In this document: positions 16,969-25,520 of the stretch, in pieces
Layout of the letters: each line of letters starts with the position of its first letter
Numbering within the stretch: position 1 is the stretch's first letter
Source of the DNA: Alloscardovia theropitheci
GTDB taxonomy: Bacteria; Actinomycetota; Actinomycetes; Actinomycetales; Bifidobacteriaceae
Assembly (NCBI RefSeq): GCF_004332295.1
Contig: NZ_RXLP01000017.1
Location: 1-64,000 of the forward strand
Direction of reading: 5' to 3'
DNA length: 64,000 nt
Translations under genes and position numbers: made by a program
Notes under the pieces: model-generated
Database searches by the model: none
What the model saw: only the letters and a program-made list of their open reading frames with translations
What the model was told of the DNA's origin: nothing

Positions 16969-19900
16969 ATGAATAAACGTATGGGCAGAGCTGCCTCTAC
17001 AACGATGAGCTCGAATAATTTCGAGGAAGAAATCCTGAGCTCAAAGAATGTGGTTGATACCACACGAAAATTGGATAGTGTCAGTGATCGAATGCAAGAA
17101 ATTGCGAGCGATTACGGTATCTTAAGCAAGCATGGTTGCCTTAAACGAACAGCAGTGGCAACTTTCGTAGCCGCCGCAGTTGCGCTTGCTACCTTGGCTG
17201 GAGCTGGAGTGTGGGCGGTGAAGCCTGCATATGGAGAGGAAAACAAGCCCGCAATAGATCAAATAACGTCATTGCCAAAAGAATCTGAACCTGTCACGTG
17301 GGATTATGGTTCTCAAGCAACAAAAAATGATGTGAGTGAAATAGCTGATGATCAAGTGAGGGAATCTCCTCATTATTCGGTACAAGTGCGCAATACTGAT
17401 AGTTTTTGGTGGCATAATTCGTTCACGTATTTGTCCATCCCACGAAATGGCAAAGAAAAGCCGCTGTATAACAATTCAGCAAAATGTCAAAGTGAGGAAC
17501 GCGAACTTCCAAGGTGCTTTTATAAAGATGGTGCGGAGTTTGCATATGAAAACGGCTTTAATATGAGCTGGTCTAGTTTCGTGTATTCGCATGATGTATG
17601 GGTTAAGGTTTCATTGGATACAGGGGAGAAGATTTCAAGCGCTAATGACGTTACAATTCGTCCGAAAAGTTTAAACTTTGAGAAAAAATATGTCAATGAG
17701 CATACGATTGCAGTAAAAGTTCCCTATAGTGCGGCAGGTTATCGGTTCTCAGTTGATTTTGAACCAGAACAAACTCCCGTATTTATGGCTACGAATGGCA
17801 CGGATCCGATTAGCTGGAAGTCTACGCGGCCTGATGTGCGATATCGGATTGAAACGAATAAGTGGTATGTCGAAACTGAACCGCGTCATTCAATGATGAT
17901 TTTTGCGCAGCCAGAAGTGAGAAATACGAATGGGGAAGAAGAAAATATACCTCGCGGGGATTCCCCAAATATGAAGAAGCTTGAAGCAGGAGAATTCCCT
18001 AAGGATATTCCAGACGATGTCGAAATAATATATCTCAAGAGCGGTGTGCACTGGATGGGAGCTCATCGCCACGCTGAGTTCAAAGATAATATGGGCAAAA
18101 ACGTCCGCTGGATATACTTTGAGCCAGGAGCTTTCCTTAAAGGTGGACTATTCTTCAATAATGGTCAGCGTAATTATAAAGTAACTGGTTACGGTGTTTT
18201 ATCTGGCGAGCAATATGTGTATGAAGCGTCCACGAAGAATAATTTTGACAGGAGAGATGAGGATAAAGAGCCTGACGGCTGTCATGGTACATGTGTGAAG
18301 GCTCTAAGATTTACTTCAACGAATGAACAACAAAAGCTTATTTTGCAGGGAGTAACGCTTAAAGAGCCTGCATATCATTCATTCGTTGTATATGGGAATG
18401 AAGATAGTTTTGAAGCGAAGATTCGCAACTATCAGCAGGTGGGTGCTTGGTACTGGCAAAGCGACGGTGTTGAGCTGTACAAGAAATTTGATATGCAACA
18501 CGTCTTCTTCCATGCCAATGATGATGTTATTAAAATTTATCATCCCGATGCTGTAGTTAAGGATGCAGTAATTTGGAAGAATGAGAATGGTCCTGTCGTC
18601 CAATGGGGATGGACCGGGCGAGATATAAGTAACGTAACTGTCGAAGATATCAATGTCATTCACTCTCGAATGGACATGGGGTGGGCGTCAAACACTTGCG
18701 TGCTTAACTCTGCTGGAGATCTCTACCCAGGTGATACTAGTTCACCATCGCCTCGCTTCCTGGTGGAAAATATAACATTCAAAAATTTCCATATTGAAGG
18801 TGCACTTAATTGTGCTATGCGAATTGATAATCAAAGATCAATGAAGAACGTGAAGATCGATGGCTTCTATGTCGAAGCTTTTAATCATCAGTACAAAGAT
18901 GATCATTCGAGGTCAAAGCTTCGAGTTTCATCGGATGTCAATGGTATCAGGGGCTACCTTGGAGATCCGGGTCAGAGAAACGGTCTGATCATACATGATT
19001 TCTATGTAGGGAATAAGGCTGTTACTTCTAAAGGTGAAAATGACATTCGTTCACTAGGTAGAGTTGATATTGATAGTTCGTTTGAAAACGGATGGAGTAT
19101 TGACCATAGCTCGGATGATGCAAATGCAAATCCTGAGATTTCATTGTATAACTATCAAGATGGTTCCGTTGTTACCTCACGCTTGCTACCTGTAAAAGGT
19201 AAAGCGCGACATGCGTCGAGTGTGTCTGTGTATGTCAACGGGATACAGCGAGATCCAATCTTGTATAACGGTGAATATTGGCTAAAGCCGGGTGCTTACT
19301 TAAATAAAACGAATAATAATATTCGTGTGGTAGCACGTGGATACGCTGGGCAAACGGTATCGAAGATTTATACCATTACTGTTTTGGATGAAAAAATTGG
19401 GTATATGGCAGATGCTCTTTATGACGATAATGGTCCGGGTAGTTACACGTATCCAAAATTATCTGAAATGTTTGCTCCGGGTAACTTTGATATGACTCAT
19501 TTCGATGTATATGAAGATTCTCGCGACTATCATTTTGCGACAACGCTGCGAACTCAAATAGTTAATCCTTGGTTAGGGGTTGGCATCTCGGCCCAGCAAT
19601 TACATATTTATCTTCGCGATAAAGCGATGAGTGATAAGGAAGAGACTCCACTGCGTGCTGGTACTCAAACCTATGCTAAAGGCAAGTGGAATTATGCAAT
19701 TGTAGTGGATGGTAGGCAAGGAGCCGGCGTCTACTTACCTAATGGGGAAAAAGTAGGCGATGTTCGTATTTCTGCTGATGGAGTTACGATTCTTGCTTCC
19801 GTTTCAAAAGGCGTCTTTGGGTTTATGAATATACGTGAGGCTAAGTATCAAGTATCCATGTATTCCTCTGGGGAGAGCTCAGAAGGTGTAGGGAATATTC

Positions 19901-20142
19901 GACCAGTATATTCAACTGATTGCTTGAATTATAAAGCTTCATCTGGTGAAGATTGGTTAGGGAAATATCGTTTTGGCGGAGGTAAAGGCGATTATATGTC
20001 TCACACTCCGTTTACGACGGATACCTCTGGGTCAAATGCCTTGGATATCTTTATCGGCTACGAAAAGGATGGCACTCAATCGCAATTCCTCAGCCTTAAT
20101 AAAAGTAGGGCAGTTGTGCCGTACGTTGGGTTAGCCCGATAA
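16969..20142 (+). CDS. GH49 dextranase, membrane-anchored (paralogue 3, no linker)
   Basis: The product has 1057 residues from the ATG at 16969, chosen because GGGAGTTTCA precedes it exactly as in paralogue 2; an ATG 45 bp upstream has no comparable site. It has an unusual hydrophilic, acidic N-terminus of about 60 residues before the hydrophobic segment at 61-84, which ends AYGEE. No Ser/Thr linker is present: the GH49 fold starts near 105 (EPVTWDYGSQ). The triad is Asp499 (WQSDG) and Asp518-Asp519 (HANDD). A Cys-containing insertion (AKCQSEERELPRCFYKDG) lies in the N-domain. The Ig-like and glucodextranase C-type domains are present, but the second Cys of the C-terminal pair is replaced (DCLNYKASSGEDWL). 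Codon use is more AT-rich than in paralogue 2. It is probably a surface alpha-1,6-glucanase held close to the membrane. Confidence 0.88.
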   Translation: MNKRMGRAASTTMSSNNFEEEILSSKNVVDTTRKLDSVSDRMQEIASDYGILSKHGCLKRTAVATFVAAAVALATLAGAGVWAVKPAYGEENKPAIDQITSLPKESEPVTWDYGSQATKNDVSEIADDQVRESPHYSVQVRNTDSFWWHNSFTYLSIPRNGKEKPLYNNSAKCQSEERELPRCFYKDGAEFAYENGFNMSWSSFVYSHDVWVKVSLDTGEKISSANDVTIRPKSLNFEKKYVNEHTIAVKVPYSAAGYRFSVDFEPEQTPVFMATNGTDPISWKSTRPDVRYRIETNKWYVETEPRHSMMIFAQPEVRNTNGEEENIPRGDSPNMKKLEAGEFPKDIPDDVEIIYLKSGVHWMGAHRHAEFKDNMGKNVRWIYFEPGAFLKGGLFFNNGQRNYKVTGYGVLSGEQYVYEASTKNNFDRRDEDKEPDGCHGTCVKALRFTSTNEQQKLILQGVTLKEPAYHSFVVYGNEDSFEAKIRNYQQVGAWYWQSDGVELYKKFDMQHVFFHANDDVIKIYHPDAVVKDAVIWKNENGPVVQWGWTGRDISNVTVEDINVIHSRMDMGWASNTCVLNSAGDLYPGDTSSPSPRFLVENITFKNFHIEGALNCAMRIDNQRSMKNVKIDGFYVEAFNHQYKDDHSRSKLRVSSDVNGIRGYLGDPGQRNGLIIHDFYVGNKAVTSKGENDIRSLGRVDIDSSFENGWSIDHSSDDANANPEISLYNYQDGSVVTSRLLPVKGKARHASSVSVYVNGIQRDPILYNGEYWLKPGAYLNKTNNNIRVVARGYAGQTVSKIYTITVLDEKIGYMADALYDDNGPGSYTYPKLSEMFAPGNFDMTHFDVYEDSRDYHFATTLRTQIVNPWLGVGISAQQLHIYLRDKAMSDKEETPLRAGTQTYAKGKWNYAIVVDGRQGAGVYLPNGEKVGDVRISADGVTILASVSKGVFGFMNIREAKYQVSMYSSGESSEGVGNIRPVYSTDCLNYKASSGEDWLGKYRFGGGKGDYMSHTPFTTDTSGSNALDIFIGYEKDGTQSQFLSLNKSRAVVPYVGLAR

Positions 20143-20156
20143 ATATAAACGCGACA

Positions 20157-20260
20157 GAGACTTACATAATATGTGTAAGTTCTCCGTAGCAATAATTGCA
20201 AAACTCTTGCAAGAACCTTGCGTTAAAATTCGCATGTTTTTTGCAAGAGTTTTCTTATCT
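20157..20260 (+). terminator. Terminator hairpins after dextranase 3
   Basis: The first stem is GAGACTTACA/TGTAAGTTCTC at about 20157-20184, 15 bp after the stop. The second is AAAACTCTTGCAA (20200-20212) with TTGCAAGAGTTTT (20241-20253), followed by CTTATC. Together they separate dextranase 3 from the GH13 transcription unit. Confidence 0.65.
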
Positions 20261-20340
20261 TAGAAACGTTGGAATTATTAACATTCGGTGGCGTTCTAAA
20301 AAAAATTTTAAAAAATTTCGCAACATTCCGAGCGCAAAAC

Positions 20341-20369
20341 TTGCGCAAGATTTGCGAAAAGATTACTAT
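20341..20369 (+). promoter_or_regulatory. GH13 promoter overlapped by LacI-type operator 3
   Basis: TTGCGCAAGATTTGCGAAA (20341-20359) is almost identical to operator 2 (one change). TTGCGC is the likely -35 and TACTAT (20364-20369) the -10, 17 bp apart. The same geometry as at the SBP promoter makes coordinated LacI control plausible. The ATG is at 20447 after a GAAGGATAG box. Confidence 0.7.
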
Positions 20370-20446
20370 ATATTTCAGAAACAGTTTAAAGTATTTTCGT
20401 AGAGGAAAAAAAGGACGTTTCTTAAGTTCAACGGTGAAGGATAGTA

Positions 20447-22282
20447 ATGACAACACATGACGTGACGGAGAAAGACTCCAGAGAGCTACCGTGGTGGTCA
20501 AACGCGGTAGTGTATCAGGTCTATCCACGTTCATTCCAAGATTCCGATGGAGACGGCATGGGAGATGTACCGGGAATTACATCTCGCTTACCATACTTGG
20601 CATCTTTGGGGGTAGACGTGGTATGGCTCTCTCCTGTATACAAATCTCCGCAAGATGATAATGGTTACGATATCTCCGATTATCAAGATATCGACCCAAT
20701 GTTCGGAACGCTCGACGACATGGACACCCTCCTCAAGCGCGCGCACGAACTCGGCCTCAAAGTGGTCATGGACTTGGTGGTCAATCACACCTCCGACGAG
20801 CACGATTGGTTCAAAGCATCCGCCGCAGGCGATTCCAAGTATACTGATTGGTATATTTGGGAAGATCCAAAGCCGGGTCACGTCGGCGGTCAACCAGGTG
20901 CCGAGCCAAATAATTGGGGCTCCTACTTCGGTGGGTCGGCGTGGCAGTGGGTTCCTGAGAGAGGACAGTACTATTTCCATCAGTTTAGTGTGAAGCAGCC
21001 TGACCTTAATTGGGAAAATCCAGCTATGCGTCAGGCAGTCTACCAGATGATGAATTGGTGGATGGATCGTGGCATTGATGGATTCCGTATGGATGTGATT
21101 TCATACATTTCCAAGACTTATGATGAAAACGGACGTCTCCCAGGGATAGCTGGCTCGCTCATTCCTGAGCGTCCAGCCGGTCCAGACGGTTTCGATAGTC
21201 CATTTGACTACTGCTCAGATGGTCCTCATCTCGATGAAATTTTGCAAGAAATGCATCGAGAAGTCTTTGACGGTCGAGATGGATATTTGAATGTTGGCGA
21301 AGCGCCTGGCATTAGTGCTGAGCGAGCTACGCACGTAACAAATCCTCAGAATAAAGAGCTGGACATGCTCTTCCTTATCGACCATATGGGCATTGACCAG
21401 CATGGTCCAGCAGGAAAGTGGAGTGTTACCGATTGGAAGCTCAGCGACTTGCGTAAGATTCAAGCTCGATACGAGCAGATTATTGATGAGGGCGGTTGGA
21501 CTTCATTGTTCTTCTGCAATCATGATCAGCCTCGCGTAGTTTCTCGATGGGGTGATGATTCGAGCGAAGAATCACGTACACGCTCGGCAAAAGCACTTGG
21601 TTTGCTTCTTCATATGCATCAGGGGACTCCATACATCTATCAAGGTGAAGAGCTTGGCATGACCAACGCTGATTATACGAGTCTTGATCAGTATGAAGAT
21701 CTTGAATCTATTAATATGTATCATCAACTCGTCGGCGCTGGAGTCTTGAGCAGCGATGAGATGATGAACAGCATTCAGCGTATGGGACGCGATAATTCTC
21801 GCACGCCTATGCAGTGGGATGATTCTATCTATGCTGGTTTTGAATCTGCTGATGCACACACTCAGCCATGGCTTGGTGTGAATGCGAATAAAGCCACTAT
21901 TAATGCTCAAGCTGAGCAAAATGACGAAAATTCGGTGTTTAGCTTCTATCAAAAGCTCATCGCACTTCGTCATACAAACCCAATAGTTTCACATGGTCAT
22001 TGGAATGCATTGGACATAGACGATGAACAAGTCTATGCGTTTACACGCACTCTTGATGATCATGAACTCGTTGTTGTCATTAACGTCAGTAGCGAGCTAG
22101 CAGCACTTCCAACTCAGACGGCGGCAGTGCTTAACAATACAGACCATACTAATGATGAACATGGTGATGGTCTACACGAATCAAAGGTGATTCTGTCCAA
22201 TGACAGTGCACAAGGCGTAATCGAACAGATTAACGCCAAGTCTCTCAATCCTTGGACTGCTTTCGTCTATGAGGTGAAATAA
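20447..22282 (+). CDS. GH13 subfamily 31 alpha-glucosidase (oligo-1,6-glucosidase)
   Basis: The product has 611 residues, cytosolic, with no signal peptide. It releases glucose from the non-reducing end of isomalto-oligosaccharides. The GH13 core starts at WWSNAVVYQVYPRSFQDSDG. Catalytic residues are Asp216 (GFRMDV), Glu285 (NVGEAPG) and Asp360 (FFCNHDQPR), with VVNHTSDEHDW at 111-121. Val217, directly after the nucleophile, is the residue linked to alpha-1,6 rather than alpha-1,4 preference in this subfamily. Length and the C-terminal beta domain are normal. The two ABC permeases follow, the first 10 bp after the stop. Its own promoter carries LacI operator 3. It completes the pathway begun by the GH49 enzymes. 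Confidence 0.92.
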   Translation: MTTHDVTEKDSRELPWWSNAVVYQVYPRSFQDSDGDGMGDVPGITSRLPYLASLGVDVVWLSPVYKSPQDDNGYDISDYQDIDPMFGTLDDMDTLLKRAHELGLKVVMDLVVNHTSDEHDWFKASAAGDSKYTDWYIWEDPKPGHVGGQPGAEPNNWGSYFGGSAWQWVPERGQYYFHQFSVKQPDLNWENPAMRQAVYQMMNWWMDRGIDGFRMDVISYISKTYDENGRLPGIAGSLIPERPAGPDGFDSPFDYCSDGPHLDEILQEMHREVFDGRDGYLNVGEAPGISAERATHVTNPQNKELDMLFLIDHMGIDQHGPAGKWSVTDWKLSDLRKIQARYEQIIDEGGWTSLFFCNHDQPRVVSRWGDDSSEESRTRSAKALGLLLHMHQGTPYIYQGEELGMTNADYTSLDQYEDLESINMYHQLVGAGVLSSDEMMNSIQRMGRDNSRTPMQWDDSIYAGFESADAHTQPWLGVNANKATINAQAEQNDENSVFSFYQKLIALRHTNPIVSHGHWNALDIDDEQVYAFTRTLDDHELVVVINVSSELAALPTQTAAVLNNTDHTNDEHGDGLHESKVILSNDSAQGVIEQINAKSLNPWTAFVYEVK

Positions 22283-22292
22283 GGAGAAGACA

Positions 22293-23300
22293 ATGGCACA
22301 GGCAGCGTATAAGAAGCCGACTCGTGCAGAGTTACGTGCGTTGAATAAGTCTCGCAAAAAGCGCGAAATTCAAGAAAAAGCAGATAGGCGTAAGCGTTTA
22401 GGTCCATGGTATAAGAGACTTGCACGCCATTTCCGCCTGTACTGGCAATTATGGTTGATGGTTTCGCCAGCAATGTTCCTAGTTATCTTGTTCAGTTATG
22501 TACCAATGTATGGTGTACAGCTTGCCTTTAGGCGTTATGATCCGCTTAAGGGACTAACAGGTGGCGATTGGGTAGGCTTTGAATATTTCGAAAAGTTCTT
22601 CCGCGATGCTCTGTTCTTCCGCATTATCGGAAATACCTTGCGCATCTCGATGTGGACTCTCGTCATGGGCTTTATCGCGCCGATTTTCTTGGCTTTGCTC
22701 ATCAACCAAATTGGCGGAGAAAAGACAAAGAAGTTCGTTCAGACAATCACATATATGCCTCACTTTATCTCGACAGTTGTTATGGTGTCGATGCTGAACA
22801 TCTTCCTGTCTCCAGATTCTGGTTTGATTGCGAAGCTTTTCCCAACCATCAATTTGATGGGAAATCAGGCAGCGTTTACGCCGATTTACTGGATGAGTGA
22901 AATTTGGCAGCACTGCGGATGGAACTGCATTATATATCTTGCCGCGCTCGCATCAGTGGATACGTCTCTCTATGAAGCAGCGAAAATTGATGGCGCTGGA
23001 CGTTTGCAGCTTATCCGCTATGTCGATATTCCTGCATTACTTCCAACGGCAGGTATCTTGCTCATTATGAATATGGGTTCGGTATTGGGCGTTGGCTTCG
23101 AGAAGATCTTCTTGATGCAAAATACGTTGAATATCCAAGCTTCGGAAGTTATCTCGACATACACGTATCGTATCGGTATTTTGTCGACTCAGTTCTCGTA
23201 CTCGACAGCAATTGGCTTGTTCAATTCCGTAGTCAACTTCATCTTCTTGATTATGGCAAACCAGATTGCAAAGAAAGTCTCGAACACGAGCTTGTTCTAG
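22293..23300 (+). CDS. ABC transporter permease, LplB-type
   Basis: The product has 335 residues. A basic cytoplasmic N-terminus of about 50 residues precedes six predicted membrane segments. The ATPase-contact EAA loop reads EAAKIDGAGRLQLIRYVDIP. It starts 10 bp after the GH13 stop with an AAGGAG box, so it is translationally close to that gene. Large-SBP transporters of this kind use two different permeases; the partner is the next gene. No ATPase gene is in the window, so a shared MsmK-like ATPase elsewhere is expected. Substrate by context: isomalto-oligosaccharides. Confidence 0.9.
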   Translation: MAQAAYKKPTRAELRALNKSRKKREIQEKADRRKRLGPWYKRLARHFRLYWQLWLMVSPAMFLVILFSYVPMYGVQLAFRRYDPLKGLTGGDWVGFEYFEKFFRDALFFRIIGNTLRISMWTLVMGFIAPIFLALLINQIGGEKTKKFVQTITYMPHFISTVVMVSMLNIFLSPDSGLIAKLFPTINLMGNQAAFTPIYWMSEIWQHCGWNCIIYLAALASVDTSLYEAAKIDGAGRLQLIRYVDIPALLPTAGILLIMNMGSVLGVGFEKIFLMQNTLNIQASEVISTYTYRIGILSTQFSYSTAIGLFNSVVNFIFLIMANQIAKKVSNTSLF

Positions 23301-23321
23301 GCGAAAAGGTAGGTAATTAAC

Positions 23322-24251
23322 ATGGCAACAGCACTTGCTTCAAAGGTGAAGGTTCGTGCCGAAAAGCGCAAGGCACAGCATAAAACTGTGTCGGACTGGA
23401 TCGTCGATACTATTATCGTGATCTTGCTCGTGGCAATCGTAGCATCGGTCATTTACCCGCTGTACTTCATTATCATCGCATCATTCTCTGATCCTGCTTT
23501 GGTAGCGCAAGGAAAGGTAACGCTTATTCCACAGGGAGTGAGCTTTAGAGGATACGAGAAAATTATCATGGATGAGCGTATCTGGACAGGCTACCGCAAT
23601 ACAATTGTGTACTCTCTCGTAGGTACTGCAGTTAACTTGCTCGTTACTCTTCCTACTGCTTTTGCTCTTTCTCGTGCGGAGTTTAAGCCTCGTCGAATCA
23701 TCTTATTCCTCTTCACATTCACCATGTTCTTTGGTGGTGGCTTGATTCCTAGCTACTTGCTGATGAAGGATTTGGGCATTTTGAACTCTATGTGGGTATT
23801 CATTTTGCCAGGAGCTTTTAGCGTGTACAACATGATCATCGCGCGTTCCTTCTTCGAAACGTCTATTCCTGAAGAACTACGTGATGCAGCTCAAGTAGAC
23901 GGTTTAAGCTACTTCAGTTACTTCATTCGAATAGTTTTGCCTCTTTCCGGTGCAATTATCGCGGTTATTGGTTTGTACTACTTTGTAGGACACTGGAATG
24001 ATTATTTCACTGGTTTGATCTACATTCGCGATTTGGATAAGCAGCCATTGCAAAATATTTTGCAGATGATTCTTCTGTCCAACCAAACTGGTCAGGGAGC
24101 TGCGTCAATGAGTGCTCTAGAATCGCAAAACTTTGCAGATCAAATTAAATTCGGTGTGATTATCGTGTCAACCTTGCCGTTGCTCGTCATCTATCCGTTC
24201 TTGCAGAAGTACTTCAACAAGGGCGTCATGATTGGAGCAATCAAGGGATAA
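23322..24251 (+). CDS. ABC transporter permease, LplC/YtcP-type
   Basis: The product has 309 residues and six predicted membrane segments. The EAA-like loop is RDAAQVDGLSYFSYFIRIVLP, and the C-terminal MIGAIKG is typical of YtcP-like permeases. It begins 21 bp after the first permease stop, preceded by AAAAGGTAGG. It forms the membrane channel with the LplB-type protein and should dock with the lipoprotein encoded at 11210-12874. Confidence 0.9.
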   Translation: MATALASKVKVRAEKRKAQHKTVSDWIVDTIIVILLVAIVASVIYPLYFIIIASFSDPALVAQGKVTLIPQGVSFRGYEKIIMDERIWTGYRNTIVYSLVGTAVNLLVTLPTAFALSRAEFKPRRIILFLFTFTMFFGGGLIPSYLLMKDLGILNSMWVFILPGAFSVYNMIIARSFFETSIPEELRDAAQVDGLSYFSYFIRIVLPLSGAIIAVIGLYYFVGHWNDYFTGLIYIRDLDKQPLQNILQMILLSNQTGQGAASMSALESQNFADQIKFGVIIVSTLPLLVIYPFLQKYFNKGVMIGAIKG

Positions 24252-24330
24252 AATTTACCATCGAATTACTCAATATCCAGAGTATATGAATATTCGGAAC
24301 TAAAATTGAATATAACTGAATATTACAGAA

Positions 24331-24467
24331 CGGCTTTGTGGATGGGCGTCGGAGCGCTACCACAAAGCCGACATAAGACCGGTCGTATGCATCTTACGAT
24401 GGTGCAAATGCGTACGGCCTATCGTAAACGGGCTCTTGAGCCACCCCTTTTAATGCTCAAGCCCGTT
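24331..24467 (+). terminator. Three consecutive hairpins between permease and YesL-like gene
   Basis: The stems are CGGCTTTGTGG (24331-24341) with CCACAAAGCCG (24360-24370); a G-U-rich stem at about 24380-24418 (GGTCGTATGCAT with ATGCGTACGGCC); and AAACGGGCT...CTTGAG with CTCAAGCCCGTTT (24426-24467). They fill nearly the whole 246-bp gap. The first may end the transporter transcript. The others may be attenuation or RNA-stability structures for the downstream gene. Confidence 0.55.
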
Positions 24468-24497
24468 TACACCTTAAACACCATATAAGGAGTAATC

Positions 24498-25181
24498 ATG
24501 CAGCGCTTCGCAGTGGGATATGAAAAGGTATGTCGAGTCATTTGGGTCGTGTTCAATATCAACGTAGCTTTCATTGCGCACACGCTGATGGGGCTAATTG
24601 TCATCGGGTTATTTCCCTCTATCGCTGCGATTTACTCGACTGTTCGTACCTGGCTGATTGACGAAGATCAAAGCTGGACTTGGAGACAAGTGTGGAAAGT
24701 CTTCCATGAAGCTTGGGGAGAAGAAATTACTTCAGCGAACGGATTTGGATGGATCCAATTCATTGCGGGAGCATTCCTTGCATGGGATTATTATCTGGCG
24801 AACAATAATGATCTTGGTGGGCATGTGGGAATTGCAGTATCAGGCATTCTTCTCGTTGTGAATGTCGTGTACTGGCTCTTCGCCTTAATGAGTTGGGCTA
24901 TCCGTGCTCATTTCGATGAGAAAATCATGTGGATCGTTCGCATGAGCGTATCCATGTGTATCGCTCGGCCACTGTGCTCACTGCTCATTATTCTTGAACT
25001 CCTTCTCACTGTGTGGGTGTGGGTAAAGTGGCCGGGAATTTTTATGACTTTTGGCATCGTCGTCCCACTCTTCCTCGTTATCGCAACGATTTATTCTTTT
25101 GCGCGTATCCCTGGATTTAGCATTCTTGCTGAATTGATGGAAAGTAAAGAAGTGCACCCAAGCTATGAAGCTGACAGGTAG
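24498..25181 (+). CDS. DUF624 (YesL-family) membrane protein
   Basis: The product has 227 residues and about five hydrophobic segments. The YesL pattern is visible at the N-terminus: NINVAFIAHTLMGLIVIGLF and PSIAAIYSTVRTWL, followed by a WR-rich amphipathic loop. YesL-family proteins are commonly encoded with LplB/YtcP-type sugar transporters; their exact role in the transport complex is not established. It has an AAGGAG box. It is the last gene of the dextran cluster. Confidence 0.85.
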   Translation: MQRFAVGYEKVCRVIWVVFNINVAFIAHTLMGLIVIGLFPSIAAIYSTVRTWLIDEDQSWTWRQVWKVFHEAWGEEITSANGFGWIQFIAGAFLAWDYYLANNNDLGGHVGIAVSGILLVVNVVYWLFALMSWAIRAHFDEKIMWIVRMSVSMCIARPLCSLLIILELLLTVWVWVKWPGIFMTFGIVVPLFLVIATIYSFARIPGFSILAELMESKEVHPSYEADR

Positions 25182-25251
25182 GGGATAAGGAAGCAACTGA
25201 AAATCAGACGAGGATGGGATACACTCGTTACATTTTGTAAGATTCGAGATT

Positions 25252-25345
25252 TGACCATCTTTTGGGTAAAACGGGTCATATTTGGATGCTAATTTATGAA
25301 TTTTTCATCGAAATGTGACCCATTATGCACAAAAGATGATAAAAC
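25252..25345. repeat. Intergenic inverted-repeat element, family I, copy 3
   Basis: The left end is CCATCTTTTGGGTAAAACGG and the right end is TGACCCATTATGCACAAAAG, near-perfect inverted repeats over about 24 bp. The central part differs from copies 1 and 2. It lies between convergent genes, where it may also act as a bidirectional stop. The stretch 25182-25520 has no gene. Confidence 0.75.
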
Positions 25346-25431
25346 TACGCGGCGAACGCATTGAATGCGAATGTCAGGCCAGTACTTCAAAGAATTTTCT
25401 GAGTAACTTAGTCCCCTCTAGATATGCAAAA

Positions 25432-25466
25432 ATGTGTGCGAACAAAAAATCATTGTCCGCACACAT
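25432..25466 (-). terminator. Rho-independent terminator of the esterase gene
   Basis: ATGTGTGCG (25432-25440) pairs with CGCACACAT (25458-25466). On the minus strand the stem is followed by a run of five T, so it should end transcription of the carboxylesterase gene. Confidence 0.75.
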
Positions 25467-25520
25467 CGCTCTATAAGTAACTAGTACTACAGCTAGTAGT
25501 TATTCAATTATTAATGGCTC

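Noticed and set aside
20157-20260. Additional LacI operator in the TTGCAAG-rich arms after dextranase 3
   Set aside because: The arms form a terminator-type hairpin with a 28-nt loop and do not match the 19-bp consensus.
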